In this document: positions 1 through 11,040 of the stretch, piece by piece
Position numbering within the stretch: position 1 is the stretch's first letter
How the letters are laid out: every line of letters begins with the position of its first letter
Source of the DNA: Argyresthia goedartella
Taxonomy: Eukaryota; Arthropoda; Insecta; Lepidoptera; Argyresthiidae
Assembly: GCA_949825045.1 (NCBI GenBank)
Contig: OX463809.1
Coordinates: 9,079,501-9,143,500, forward strand
DNA: 64,000 nucleotides
Direction: 5' to 3'
Made by a program: the position numbers and the translations under genes
Notes under the pieces: model-generated
Database searches by the model: none
The model's input: the letters and a program-made list of their open reading frames with translations, nothing else
What the model was told of the DNA's origin: nothing

Positions 1-490
1 GGGGAAAGCAGCGGATGTTCAATCTATTTTTATTTTACAGAAAAGAGCTTTTCGAGCAATTTATAATTTAAAACGAACAGACTCCTTAAGAGAGCTTTTT
101 AAAGAAATTGACATACTAACTGTATCTAGTCAATTTATTTTAGAAAATATAATGTATGTACGCAAGAACCTTACAACAATTTCCAAACTTAGTTCCGATG
201 GCTGCAATGTTGACCTAAGTAAAAATCACCGACTACTTGCGCCCATGTTTAGACTCGCGAAGATTAGCAATTCTTTCGAGGGTCAGTGCATTCTCTACTA
301 CAATAAGATATCTCTGGAGATTTTGAAATTGCAATTTGAGCATTTTAAAAAGCATGTTAAAGCGACTGTGTCGAAAAAGAGATGTTACAATGTTCAAGAT
401 TACTTAAATGACGGGACTGTATGGGGTTTATCTAGCTCAACACAGAAATTGCTGTTAATAGTTTTTTATTTGTTCATTCCTGCTTTTTAA
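1..490 (+). pseudogene. LINE-1 reverse transcriptase C-terminal region, partial
   Basis: The frame running to the stop at 488-490 encodes the part of a non-LTR retrotransposon polymerase downstream of the RT catalytic box (the thumb and C-terminal region). It matches residues about 195-338 of the copy at 34547-35563, including the short motif NYNKI/YYNKI and the run FKKHVKAT. The open stretch from 152 is 112 codons; upstream of it the same frame is readable to position 1. The end differs from the 35563 copy: this copy reads through the usual stop near 425 and ends about 20 codons later. With no catalytic RT motifs in view it cannot be functional by itself. The family assignment comes from internal comparison plus recognition of the CR1/Jockey type. 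Confidence 0.7.
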
Positions 491-690
491 TCATAATAAT
501 GAATATTGTATGTAGTTAAGCACAACCAATTTTTAAAGAGATTTAAAAATCAATCTGTGGGAGCTTCTACGCTCTGTGGAAGAAGCCACAGTGGTCCAAT
601 GTAGAGAATAGGCAAAAATGACGTTTGCTAAGTATATGTGAATATAGTACATATATATACAGTAATAAAGAACCTTGACTTTTGACTTTA
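1..690 (+). mobile_element. CR1/Jockey-like LINE, 3' fragment (family LINE-1)
   Basis: This is the 3' end of the LINE family whose best copy lies at 34547-35825; the two align nearly base for base from position 1. It holds the C-terminal coding part, a 3' UTR with the stem-loop region near 560-595 and the end 'cttgacttttgactttac', a decayed form of the (TTTGAC)n tail. The element is cut by the window edge, so its 5' extent is unknown. Confidence 0.8.
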
Positions 691-3176
691 CTTTTATGAC
701 AAAACTACTATTAGGAGATATCAATATGAGCGACATCAACTGTACCAAATAGCTCACACTTAACCCCTACTCACACCAGCACCGTCGACCACCTGGAACT
801 CATTGACATGATGAGTTTTTGTTACTTGAAACAGTTCAATTCCATTCCAAACTCTCAAAACTGAATTCTGGAAGACTAGAGTCTATGCCAACAACACTGT
901 GAAAGTAACCAGATGTCTCGAAGCCTTAAGCAAAATTGAACTTTCAGCCACCACTCATTAATTGTAAACAACCCAACTTTGTTGAAATTATGAAACTAAA
1001 ACTATCGACCCAAAATGTCAATCGAGTACTTTTACTATAGAGAAGCTTCAGCGAAGATATTTATCACATTTAATAATATTTTGAGACCTAAAAGCATAAA
1101 AGGCTCCTCTTTTGCACGTTTTTATTTTATTTGATATTGATTATCAACAATAAATACGAATTTAAAGTTCATAAAACGGAACGTGTAGAAACTCCCACCA
1201 GCGGAAGTGACGACCTGAATGCAATTGCGATACTTCGATGTAAAGGACAGGGCCATACCTCAGTCTCTCTTCCCTTTCCAAACGCAAGAAAGAGAATATA
1301 TTGACACATAGATTTGTCCCTTACATAGAAGTGTCAAAATAGGTATTTGACAAGGTAGTCCGATACATTTAAAAACGCGTCTCGAGCTGAACCTATTTCA
1401 ACAAAAACGATTGACATTATCAGAATTGTATACTTCCAGCAGTTTTATTTTATAAACTCAATTTTGTGTTGAAAAGACAGCATTTGACGTCACATGCTAA
1501 CATTTCATAGAACTCGTGAACAAAATTACGGTTTTGACAGTTCCAAAAAAGTATATATTTTGACTAGCAGTCAAATACCGTATTGCATTCAAGACGTGGC
1601 TTCTGGTGATGCGTGTTTTCGCGCTAAACTGTCAAGGGTCCGATTGAACCCACGATTTTTGGATATATAATGCATACAAATATTACAAATATAACAGTGG
1701 TGTGTGAGAAATCCTGAAGCTGTAAATGTCACTTTTGCCGCTTGTGTGAGCATTCCTGGACCAGGATTTTATGAGTAGATTCAATGTTGTATCCGTTGCT
1801 CTGTTCATTTTATTGCGATCTCTTTCTAACCTAATTCAAAATGTATCAAGTTTTATACGCTTTATTTATGTCACTCACTGCCAACGTTACTAATTGAAGA
1901 CGCCATTGTCACAGGCATTTGGCGCGCATTTCGATTGTGATAATAAAGTGAAAACCCGATAGTTTAAGTGTTTTGCTGCCCTTTCACTATGCAACGGTAA
2001 GTAAAGTTTCATTTTAACCATTACACTAATATCGATATCTATAGGATATTGAGGAAAATCTGTCCATAACTACGAGCCCGCACCCTTTCCAACGGAACAT
2101 GATTTTGGTTTCCGTCTGATTTGTTAAACTGTATTGGAGAAACCGAAAGTGTTTATCACCTAAGGGCTGTAAATATTGCTTATTTCCTGTTGGTTATCAA
2201 GGAAAATATGTATTCTTTGAGAAATATGCGAAATTTCATCAAAATGAATGCGAGGGAATCCGAATCCTGGAGCCGGAAATTTCACACATCGCGTTTGACA
2301 GTTGGCTTTTGGAGGATACGATATTATGGATACGGCTTTTCAGTGTTTTGATTTAATCGAACACCTATAAGTTGTACCTTTTTGGGTGAAATAGTCACAA
2401 TAGAGGACCGATCACCCGCCTGTGGTGCAGCGGGCGTCCCACCTCTTCATCAAGTTGTACCTACTTTATTTTTTGAGCTTGAAGGATTGTTTGTTTTTCA
2501 ACATGGATTACATTTTTTAAACCTATAACGGAAAGGTGGCGTATAGTATTCAAATTGGCTCCGGTGGTATTCAAGAGGTTATTACAAAAATAGGTCAGTG
2601 TATGCCGGAAAAAAAGAATCGTAATTTTTATGTTTCGAGATATATTTTTTGTTCATGGGGGGGCTTGTTAGTAGGCGTAAATGATGGACTTCTAGTCCAA
2701 TAAACTATTCTATATTTCCAATATTTTTTTCTGAACAGTTAAGTAATAATATTCAAAAAAACTAGTCATTTTCGTATTTTTTTGTTTCCGCATTTATGCT
2801 ATTTTGTTGATGAGGGCTTGTTAGAAAATGATGGACAAGTCCTGTGGCGTATATGAACGCTTGGTGGCGTATGAACGCGTGGCGGTGGGCATACCCGTGC
2901 CGGGGCCATAGAGAGGCCAACTGCGTCTGCCTTGTAAATAACAGCTTTTACTAACCACTACTAACCTAATAGAGGCATGTTCACATATGTTATAAATCTA
3001 ATATGGAATCATGTATTCATTACTGTGAGTAAAAAATCTGACCTGCCAGTGCAGAGTTAGTCACTAGAGCGCGCTCTTCATACAAAAAGAACCAGAGAGT
3101 TTCCTCCCGCTGCCGTGAGACAGTCACTGGGGTTAATATATTAAAAATATTGTTTGCTCTACCACCCCATGTATTT
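691..3176. other. No recognised gene
   Basis: About 2.5 kb of AT-rich DNA. The longest open frame (2121-2351, 76 codons) has no recognisable motif and no coding bias that I can see. Short local repeats occur near 2680-2900 (variants of 'atgatgga' and 'ggcgtat...gaacgc'). Confidence 0.6.
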
Positions 3177-3290
3177 TTAGGGTTCCGTAGAGAAACAAGG
3201 AACCATTACAGTTTCGTCAAGACTGTCTGTCCATCCGTCCGTCCGTATGTCACTGCAACTTTATGCAGAAAATATTAATTATTATTAAGT
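3177..3290 (-). repeat. Dispersed family D fragment (microsatellite-bearing), truncated
   Basis: It starts 'agggttccgta' and contains a (TCCG)n-like tract. It is the reverse complement of the end of the copy at 56150-56432, with the same order of blocks: terminal motif, GGAC/TCCG tract, then 'actgcaactttatgcagaaa'. No coding capacity. Confidence 0.65.
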
Positions 3291-3332
3291 ACAAATTTAT
3301 TAAAATACAAATACCTACCTAATTAATTTAAA

Positions 3333-4470
3333 CAAAGTCCAAAGTTAAAATTTCTTTACTACTGTATTGCATATACTTAGCAAACTTCATTTTTGCCTCT
3401 TCTCTACATTGGACCACTGTGGGAGTAGAAGGGCGGAGACACTCCCACAGATTTATTTTATGATCTCTTTTAAAAATTTATTGTATATAACTGATACAAA
3501 TATTACAATATTCATTATTATAAATATACAATATTAATTACAAAATTATTAGCAGCAGGTTCTTTGTTGAGTTAGATTAACCCCATACAGTCCCGTCATT
3601 TAAGTAATCTTGAACATTGTAATATCCCTTTTTTGACAAAGTCGCTTTTACATGGTTTTTAAATTGCTCAAATGGCAATTTCAAAATCTCCAGAGGTATC
3701 TTATTGTAGTAGAGAATGCACTGACCCTTGAAAGAATTGCTAACCTTCGCGAGTCTAAAACGGGGCGCACATAGTCTGTGATTATTTCTTAATATATACC
3801 AAGAATAAGAACGGACCTAATATGGAACCTTGTGGAACGGCAATTTTTACACCCATCCATCATATTTATCGCCGTTGGCTTCTGCCTTTTGAATTCAATT
3901 GCTTAAGTAATGTTCTTAGTAGATCCAAAGCTTTATATCTAACTCCGAAATTATTTAATTTTATTAGTAGCGTATAGCATCCTGTGCGGCCTCTCATGCA
4001 GAATAATATGAGATATAAGGATAACACCGGCATCCATAGTAGATCTACCCCTAGTGACACCGTATTGTTTGGCTTTGATTGAGTGACAGCATTTGATTGA
4101 GTAAAATCTTAACAAAAATATGTTACTTAGTGCTGGAAGAACAGGTATTGGTCTGAAATTTTAAGGATCACCCTTGTCTCCCGACTTGAACAGAGGTAGC
4201 AGTTTACTGTGTTTTATGAGGTCTGGGAAAGCTCCATCGTCAACACATTTATTGAAGCTATAACTAGAATTACTGAACCAATGCCTTTCACTGATATACC
4301 CCAAACGTCTTCAATACTTTTTAAGTTAATTAATCTAAACGTTTTGACATTGTCAATAAATGATGAAATTTAAAATAAAAATTACTGACGCTAGTGCTGT
4401 TTTTTTTAACAAAGTCTCTGCTTATATGGAGATGAATTTAGACGCTCTATTGTTAGTAAGGATACATTGG
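3333..4470 (-). mobile_element. LINE-1 copy with internal deletion
   Basis: Read on the minus strand, about 3850-4270 carries the early RT domain of a CR1/Jockey-like LINE. Short recognisable pieces are 'DGAFPDLIKHSKLLPLFK', 'FRPIPVLPALS' and 'GRSTMDAGVILI', spread over more than one frame. The RT block '[16 protein letters not shown]' follows near 3795-3850. At about 3790 the sequence jumps straight to the C-terminal block (RNNHRLC-like), so the stretch with the FADD catalytic box is missing. The 3' UTR, including the 9-bp stem-loop arms (about 3417-3450) and an A/T-rich tail, runs down to about 3333. Frameshifts and stops make it a dead copy. Confidence 0.75.
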
Positions 4471-5884
4471 TGAAGAATGTTTCGAAAACTCAAGCCAATA
4501 CGGCGCACCATACATTTAGCATGTACCCATTACATGAACCATAGGCGAAAAATTGTAATTGGCTTAGACCGAAGCATAAAATTGTAACTGATAAGTTTTC
4601 GTGATAAAATAAAATAGTAAGAATTTAATATTACTTCAAAACTTCTTTAGTTCACGCCTTTTCTAATGGTGTGCCACACATCAGGTATTTATCCACTGTT
4701 TGGTGAACAAATCGAGATGAGACGTCAAGGTTGGCTTATATGGTCCTAAGTCTCGAACAAGATATTTGTTTTAACAGTCAGCAGGAAACAAACTCAATCA
4801 CATAACTAAAGATACTGAAAAAGTTCATATGGAACATCCATAATTATGGACGTTGATATATTGAGACACCCTAAAATAAAAGAACACGTTTGTACCTATA
4901 CTATATGTATAGTGATTATTATCATCGTTATTTGATCACCAGCATTTGAAATACAATCACGAAAGCAATATCAAATCTCGAGGGCTATAATTATTTCAGC
5001 TGAATGATGTGTTCTGTGATGTTTCAAGTGCCTAACGATTGTACTCTTATTATTAGGAAAATTTATATTCGGCAGCCTTCAACTTAATTAAGCTGAAAAA
5101 GAAATATACTCGAATTTATTACATTTCCGTGGTATTATATTTGATATTTTTTGTTATCATTATTGTTATCGCTGACGGTAAGCAAACATAGGTTTATGTA
5201 TAGGTTTATATTGAAAAAATAATATCATCATCTAATTACCAACATACTGTTCAGGGAGATAAGGAACAAATTAGTATTTTCTTTCATCATCATCATCATC
5301 AATAAGCCCACATTTACTGGGTATAGGGCTCTTTTTTACTCCGCCATGTAATGTTGCACCATTTACGTTCATGGTGCAACATTTAATTAGCGAAATGTTT
5401 TTGAACCAACGTAAATTTTGGGCAAAACGCAAATTAAAATATTTTAAAATAAATATAAATTTAAACAAAATGAGAACACGAGTTTTGATATGTTTAGTAT
5501 TTTTTTGCCAATCATAGGAGAACTATCATTCAATCCAAATATAATAATATGAGTGCTGCTCATTTAAACTCTTGTCCGATGACATGAATCCACTCCACTA
5601 CTGGAGGTAAGCGGTCAACTCTCCATTTTCTTCTTTTTTTTGGATTCGTACCAAAAGAAAAAAGGAATTCTTATAGAATGACTTTGTTGTCGGTCTATTT
5701 TGTAAGTTGAAATTAATATCGATCACTCAGGTCTGGGGTCTGGGTTGTGATAAAATCAAACTCGTAAGCAATCAAACTACATCACCATACTCGAGTATTC
5801 TACAATTTTGCTGAAATTGCTTTATATTCGCAAGGGAACCAAAGCTCTTCCCGCTGACCTACAAACATGAGATTTGACATAAAG
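4471..5884. other. No recognised gene; one hairpin
   Basis: AT-rich DNA without a supported gene. It contains a (TCA)n microsatellite at about 5284-5303 and a hairpin at 5351-5382 with 12-bp perfect arms (atgttgcaccat / atggtgcaacat) and an 8-nt loop. Confidence 0.5.
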
Positions 5885-6265
5885 CTTGGTCATGGTACAA
5901 ATAAAAGAAAAATCCTAAAGCTGTAAATTTCTGTCTTTCTGCCTGTCTGCCTGTCTATCTGTTTGTCAAGAGCCTTGTCTCAGGAACACGTGGTATCAAG
6001 TTGAAATTAATATTGATTTATTCATGCCTATGGTTTCATAAAGTAGTGAAAAATTCAAAGTCAATAAAACGTCAAATACTTCACAATTTTGCTGATTTTT
6101 CTTGATACTCGCATCGCAAGGGAATCCAAACCTATATGATACTCCCTGTTAACCTAGTTAATTATGGAATTTTGCAAGGAGCTGAAGATTACAGTTCATT
6201 CACAAAAAATGCTATTTGTGCGGATCCTTGCTGCGCGAATCCGACTCGCACTTCCCCGTTTTTTT
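5885..6265 (-). repeat. Dispersed family D-related copy
   Basis: The right end reads, on the minus strand, as the 'aaaacNGGtcaagtgcgagtcgg'-type start seen at 9732 and 20474 (here 'gaatccgactcgcacttccccg' on the plus strand). The interior has TCTG/CCTG tracts and a 'caggaacacgtggtatcaag' block shared with the region near 42120. Non-coding. Confidence 0.5.
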
Positions 6266-6825
6266 TTTAAGTTCAAGGTGAGTTTTCGGAAGCATTTGGC
6301 GCGCCGCAATGAGTGGCTATTACATACTAATTATTTATAATAAAACTGAAAATACAAAATACCTTCATTAAATATCTTGGCGATCAATAAGCTGTTAAGT
6401 GAAAAGTGACAAAACTCGGTAGACTTCGTCTTCAAAGCTATATAGAGATTATTTCTCTGCGAGTTTCTCCGCCTGGAGTCGCTATAGGGAAATAAATAAT
6501 GCCAGTGGCTTATAACTTATGAATTCAATATCTTCCTACTGAAGTTATCTCAGGCATAACGGCAAAACTTTATTGCTGATTCTACATAGTTAGTGCTGCG
6601 TATAACAAAAATTTGTTTCTAAATGAGTCTTCTGAGATCTTTCATCGCTTGAAAAATCATATACAGTTGTACAAAGATGTAAGATATCTTAAATATAATT
6701 TAAAAAAAAACAGTAAAAAAATGTCTATGGTATTTTTGGGTTAGTATACGTCAATACCGGGCATTGAATCCTGTCTACCACTGTATGCTCGTGACTGGGT
6801 TAGCGATACCTTCTCATTAGGTAAA

Positions 6826-7124
6826 TTGAAAAAAATTACATCATCATAGAGTTTGTTGGTGCTATCTTCTCTGGTGGGCGTATTTCCGAAGCAGTGGTAA
6901 AATGCGTTTCCTTTTCCTGTGCGAGATTCCCCCGTGAATCACCACTTGAAAGGGGAATTCCCTTTTAAAACTCAAACCATAATCAGTTACTCATTAGTTT
7001 AGAAGATCATATTCGATTTATTTTTAATTTTTCCCCTAATAACTTTCTCATAGCTTAGAATTAAGTGTTTGACTTATAAAAGAGCATTATTTTTGCCTAC
7101 TTACATGGTTTGAGTTTTTACGTG
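6826..7124 (+). repeat. Dispersed family E, copy 1
   Basis: This matches the reverse complement of 20998-21350 along its length. Shared blocks include 'ggtgctatcttctctg', 'gggcgtatttc', 'tgaatcaccacttgaaa' and 'gcattatttttgcctactta'. It differs mainly by substitutions and short indels. It is not recognised as a named family and may be the 3' region of a larger transposon. Confidence 0.6.
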
Positions 7125-7825
7125 TCAAAATCATTGTTGTTTAGCTTATCATGATAGCGGTCGCTGATCGATACCGTGATTACCGACCGTTACCGTGCTC
7201 ATGATTCGGTTCGCAGTAGCAGTCTGGTCAATGACTGCTATCGCAATGCTAACCCGTACACACTACAGCTAGCCACCTGTCATCCCGGTCTTGGATGTTC
7301 GTGAAGTCACTTTTTCTGGCTATACTACGATACAGGGAATCCTAGTGTAGGGCCATGTCATGAAAAACAGAGCATTGAATGACCGACTAAAGAAAGGCAA
7401 GCGCAACTGTGCCTCGCTCACCCATAAATGATGATGATTTTTGTCATGTCTAAAACTCTCTTTGTTTGCATTAAATTATCTTGAAACAACCATATACTCA
7501 GCCGAAAGGTAAAGAAACTTTGATAAATTGCCAGCAAAGAACATTGAAAGCAAACAGTAATTGCCGTAAAGAAGGTTTGTCTAATTTAACTAAAATGTTT
7601 TCTAGTAATCAGACCGACTACATAGTCTTTGAAATCACGATGTTTTCATAGAGCTGGGATAACATGCATCTGAATTTACATACAAACAACTAAGAAATTA
7701 CAGTTTATTAGATGTGTAGAATTACAAATCATTTTGTACCAAATGCACAGGCATCTTACATGGAATTTTATAGTGCATACGTGTAAAGCTTGGTTGGTAG
7801 GTTTTAGACGTATTTCGTACAAAAG
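7125..7825. other. No recognised gene
   Basis: About 700 bp with no open frame or repeat that I can support. Confidence 0.5.
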
Positions 7826-7905
7826 TCGAAAGTTAGCAAATCATTCAAGGGTCAGTGCTTTTTCTACTACAACAGGATATCTATGGGGATTTTGAAAGGG
7901 TGGTA
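7826..7905 (+). repeat. LINE-1 fragment
   Basis: About 80 bp matches the C-terminal coding stretch of the LINE at 34547-35563 (block 'gttagcaaatcattcaagg' through 'gattttgaaa'). It is a truncated remnant that runs directly into family F. Confidence 0.6.
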
Positions 7906-8240
7906 TATAAACGTATGACTGTAAATCCACTTTTTCGCTTGGCAAAAATAATGGTTTTGCCTGACGTTATTACAGAATAGCGACAAGAAACGAGTGCGAC
8001 TAGAACTACTGGCTTCGTCTGACAAAATTACTGAATTGCGCGACTAGAAATCTAAAAACAGCAACTTGAAAACCTTAATTCGAGTGACATAAAATACATA
8101 ACGAGCGTTGTTGTTCTAACATGTTCAACCTAACACGAAGGATAAAGCTTCGCTTCGCTTCCCCCCTTTATTCTTCACCTACCCTGACCACTTCGCCCAG
8201 ACAGTCTTTATTTAGCCATTAAGCGGTGGCTAAGCCATTC
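7906..8240 (+). repeat. Dispersed family F, copy 1
   Basis: It shares an ordered set of blocks with 45405-46400 and, inverted, with 47725-47905: 'aaacgtat...ctgtaaatcca', 'aaaaccttaattcgag', 'cgagcgttg', 'atgttcaacctaacacgaa' and 'ttcgcttcgct'. The motif 'cattc..aattt.gtcgcgc' recurs. No coding region. Copy 45405-46400 is interrupted by family D; this one is not, which helps define the insertion point. Confidence 0.6.
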
Positions 8241-8336
8241 TATTTTTTATTATTAAATGAACAACAATCACACAGCCATTCTTATAGATATTCGGAATTA
8301 TAAACTATGGATAAGGCCAATTAAGCTCCAAAACAG

Positions 8337-8894
8337 AGCTCCGTGGTCTAACGGGTTTCACGCTAGCTTCTCACTCCGGAGTTGCAGGTTCGATTCCTGA
8401 CCATGTACCAATGAGATAATTAATTTGTCTTATAATAATAATAATAATAATACCTTGGACACTATTTACACACATGATCTAGCCCCAAACTAGGATTCCC
8501 TGTATCTTGGGTACTAGAAAACGATACACATACTTATATTGATAAATATTATACTTAGGTAGATAAACAACCATGACTAGGGTACAAACATCCGTTCTCA
8601 TCAAACAAATATTTGCCCCCACTGGGACTCGAACCCGGGACACTTGGCTTCGTAGGCAGGGTCACTGTCGACTCGGCCATTCGGGTCGTCACATCTTAAG
8701 TACATTATCGGACGTTCAGTGTTTCGGATGGCACGTTAAGTTGTAGGTCCCGGCTACTATCGCTACGTGGTGGTCGTTAAACCCCTCCATCAACCCGCAC
8801 TGAGCCAGCGTGGTAGACAATGGCTTGATCTTAAGTGTTTCCGGGTAAAGGCCTGTGCCCCTCGGTGGGGACACTAATGGGCTACGTTATATGA
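8337..8894 (+). mobile_element. SINE-B (tRNA-derived), split by a SINE-A
   Basis: The head at 8337-8400 has a tRNA-like A box (tggtctaacggg) and B box (ggttcgattcc), the internal RNA polymerase III promoter of a tRNA-derived SINE. The body continues at 8691-8894 with 'gtttcggatggcacgttaag', 'cccggctactatcg', 'gagccagcgtggt' and 'ctcggtggggacactaatgg'. Positions 8432-8690 are a foreign SINE-A in reverse orientation. The uninterrupted copy at 36788-37080 reads straight through this point, so the nesting is direct to see. Confidence 0.8.
8432..8690 (-). mobile_element. SINE-A (tRNA-derived), nested in SINE-B
   Basis: On the minus strand it starts 'gacgacccgaatggccgag', has a B-box-like 'gggttcgagtccc', a body with 'cggatgtttgtaccctag', 'gggaatcctagtttgggg' and 'gtgtccaaggtatt', and ends in (TAT)n. 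It is one of six copies in the window. The 5 bp 'tctta' stand on both sides, a candidate target-site duplication. Its long open frame is an accident shared by the family. Confidence 0.85.
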
Positions 8895-9026
8895 GGCCAA
8901 TTACGGATTTCACTTTAAATACAGTTTATCTACACACGTATCATAAACCCTCTTTACTGCGTACAAAAACCGCACGTTACGATCAGCATAATGTTAAACT
9001 ACATTGTAAAAACTCATTTCTTATCT

Positions 9027-9064
9027 GAAAAATTACACATTATGACCATAATGTGTAATTTTTC
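9027..9064. repeat. 38-bp perfect palindrome
   Basis: Arms of 18 bp (gaaaaattacacattatg and its exact reverse complement) are separated by 2 bp (ac). It could extrude as a cruciform or form an RNA hairpin. No surrounding gene explains it. Confidence 0.85.
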
Positions 9065-9073
9065 TGCATATTA

Positions 9074-9188
9074 TGACATTCAAATTTCGAACGCCGACGC
9101 CCGCCTGCGTGCGCCCCTAGTTTGTCTGTGAAGTTGGTACTGACATTCAAATTTCGAACGCCGACGCCCACCTGCGGCACGTTGGTAC
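9074..9188. repeat. Tandem duplication, 67 bp and 48 bp
   Basis: Two direct copies begin 'tgacattcaaatttcgaac' at 9074 and 9141. The second lacks about 19 bp inside and both end in 'gttggtac'. It is a local duplication, with no gene assignment. Confidence 0.75.
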
Positions 9189-9731
9189 TACAGAACAAGC
9201 TAAACAACTGCAGAGCCACAATGCCGGTCAAATATGCGGTTCCTGGACACATCAAAGAGAGCTTATGATATGTGTGTAGATAAACTAGTGTATGTAACTG
9301 TACATAATTAGGCATTAAAACTCTCGAGTGATATTATTATGAAACTCGCCTTATTATGAAACATGCTCTCCATTATGTAGCAGTCACACAAACTACTATT
9401 ACATTATACAATAAGTGACGGTTATACAGTTAGTTAACCATATTTATTGCTTAGTTGGAACAACATATCAATTTCGTTAATCTGATAACATTACATTCTT
9501 AGATTGCATAAGATCTAAGCTAAACTAAACAACTATTCGTGACTCAATCAACAAAATGCTAAGTAGACCGAAATATGATAATGGTGATGATGATAGCAAT
9601 GTGCAGCTGAAGCTGAAGTGGGTAAGATCTTGTTAGGCTCATATGGATTCAAGATGCGTGATCACATTATACAAGACCTTTATTCAAGCAAACATTATTT
9701 TTTTCAGTGTTGCACTAAATAACAATTTATC

Positions 9732-10381
9732 AAAAACCGGTCAAGTGCGTGTCGAACTCGCCCGCGATGGGTTCCTTACCACCGTACAATGGTAGGGATA
9801 TTGGGGCCTATTCTCTAGGATACACTCACTGAAATTAGTTGACGATATTAGCTCCGACAGCTCTTATGCGGTTGCCATAGATTCCATTTTCGAACTCAAT
9901 TTTGAATTATTTTAATGTTTTAATGAATTAATTCAAAAGTAAGTTCGAAAATGGAATCTATGGCCACCGCGTAGTAGCGTCGAAGCTAATATTGTCAAGT
10001 AATTTTAGTGAGTGCAACCTAGAGAATTCGCCCCAGTGTGGAGTGAATAGTTTGGATTTTACTGGTTATTTTTTACTTCATTTTTATCGGTGCGGCTGCT
10101 TTTACACTCCATGTACGTAACCAGGTGCATTCATAAGTTTGTATGTGGATTTCAGGTAAATTAATTATTTTATTCTGTTTTTTAGTATTTGTTGTTATAG
10201 CGGCAACAGAAATACATCATCTGTAAAAATTCAACGGTCTAACTATCACGGTTCATGAGCTACAGCCTTGTGACAGACGGACGGACGGACGGACAGACAG
10301 ACGGACGGACAGACGGACGGACGGACAGCGGAGTCTTAGTATTAGGGTCCCGTTTTACCCTCTGGGTACGGAACCCTAAAA
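9732..10381 (+). repeat. Dispersed family D, copy holding a foldback element
   Basis: It starts 'aaaaaccggtcaagtgcg', goes through 'accgtacaatggtaggga', 'tagtatttgttgttatagcgg', 'caacagaaatacatcatctg' and 'ctatcacggttcatgag', then a (GGAC/AGAC)n tract at 10273-10326, and ends 'gtacggaaccctaaaa'. The same order is seen at 20474-20990 and 45484-46053. It is probably a non-autonomous transposable element associated with a microsatellite. The open frames over the GGAC tract are repeat artefacts. Confidence 0.65.
9803..10034. mobile_element. Foldback/MITE-like element with ~108-bp inverted arms
   Basis: The left arm 9803-9911 and right arm 9926-10034 are reverse complements at roughly 80% by eye. 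Shared blocks are 'ttctctagg', 'cactcact', 'atattagct' and a perfect run covering 'ccatagattccattttcgaa'. The spacer is about 14 bp. Sitting inside family D, it was either inserted there or is part of that copy; no clear target duplication is seen. Confidence 0.6.
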
Positions 10382-10574
10382 ACAGTGATGGGGTGTGGGT
10401 GGGGTACAGGAGTTGTGTATGCGTGTGTGTGTATGTCTGTTTTGTGGTGGACAAATACTAAATGGATATAAGATCAAAGAACTAAAAACGCGACGCAGGC
10501 AGAGTACGTATAGGGAGCGTTAACATGGGGCAGATTCCAGTGAAAGCCTATAATGGGGATATGACTTTATGTTT

Positions 10575-10712
10575 TGTGTGTGTAATCATTCAGTAATTTA
10601 GTCGTGAAAATCAGTAATTTTGTCGCGCAATTCAATATTTTTTTCGCTCATATCCTGAAATTCTGATTTATATGGTCATTTGCACAATCAGTTATTTATT
10701 CGGTCGATTTAT
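10575..10712 (+). repeat. Family F fragment
   Basis: It matches 46270-46400: 'cattcagtaatttagtcg', 'aatcagtaattttgtcgcgc', 'tttttttcgctc' and 'ggtcat.tgc'. It is directly followed by a LINE-1 fragment, the same neighbours as near 7826-7906 but in the other order. Confidence 0.5.
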
Positions 10713-10717
10713 TATTA

Positions 10718-11040
10718 ACCATTAAGAAATTCCCATTACACCAATTTAAAAACCATTTAAAATCAACTTTGTCTAAAAAGGGATATTACAATGTTCAAGA
10801 TTACATAAATGAAAGCCTGCATGTGATTAATCTTACTCAACACAAAACTCGGTGTTACTAATTTTGTAATTTATTCCTGCAAATTATTTAATACAATTAA
10901 TATCGTAATTAAGAGATCTGTAAATCAAGCTATGGGAGTTTCCGCGCGCTCCTTCTCACATTGTGGGCTAATGTAGATCTCTTATCTAAAGCAAAAGAAA
11001 GATGTGCCGTTTAGTAAAGTTACATATGTTAATATCTAAG
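10718..11040 (+). mobile_element. LINE-1 3' fragment
   Basis: It matches the last about 45 codons plus 3' UTR of the LINE at 34547-35825 ('aaaaagggatattacaatgt', 'caagattaca.aaatga', then 'gagatctgtaaatcaa.cta'). The stem-loop of the 3' UTR is degenerate here. Confidence 0.65.

Larger units (their letters stand above)
8895..9731. other. No gene apart from the palindrome and duplication
   Basis: AT-rich intergenic-type DNA. The open frame on the minus strand across 9040-9315 only reads through the palindrome and the duplication and has no domain. Confidence 0.5.

Noticed and set aside
8337..8410. tRNA gene
   Set aside because: It has tRNA-like A and B boxes, but the sequence runs on into a repeated SINE body and the same applies to the other SINE heads (12847, 58790, 62295).
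9040..9315. 91-codon minus-strand ORF
   Set aside because: It crosses a palindrome and a local duplication and has no recognisable motif.
10255..10461. Asp/Gly/Arg/Thr repeat ORF
   Set aside because: It is the translation of a GGAC/AGAC microsatellite inside family D.
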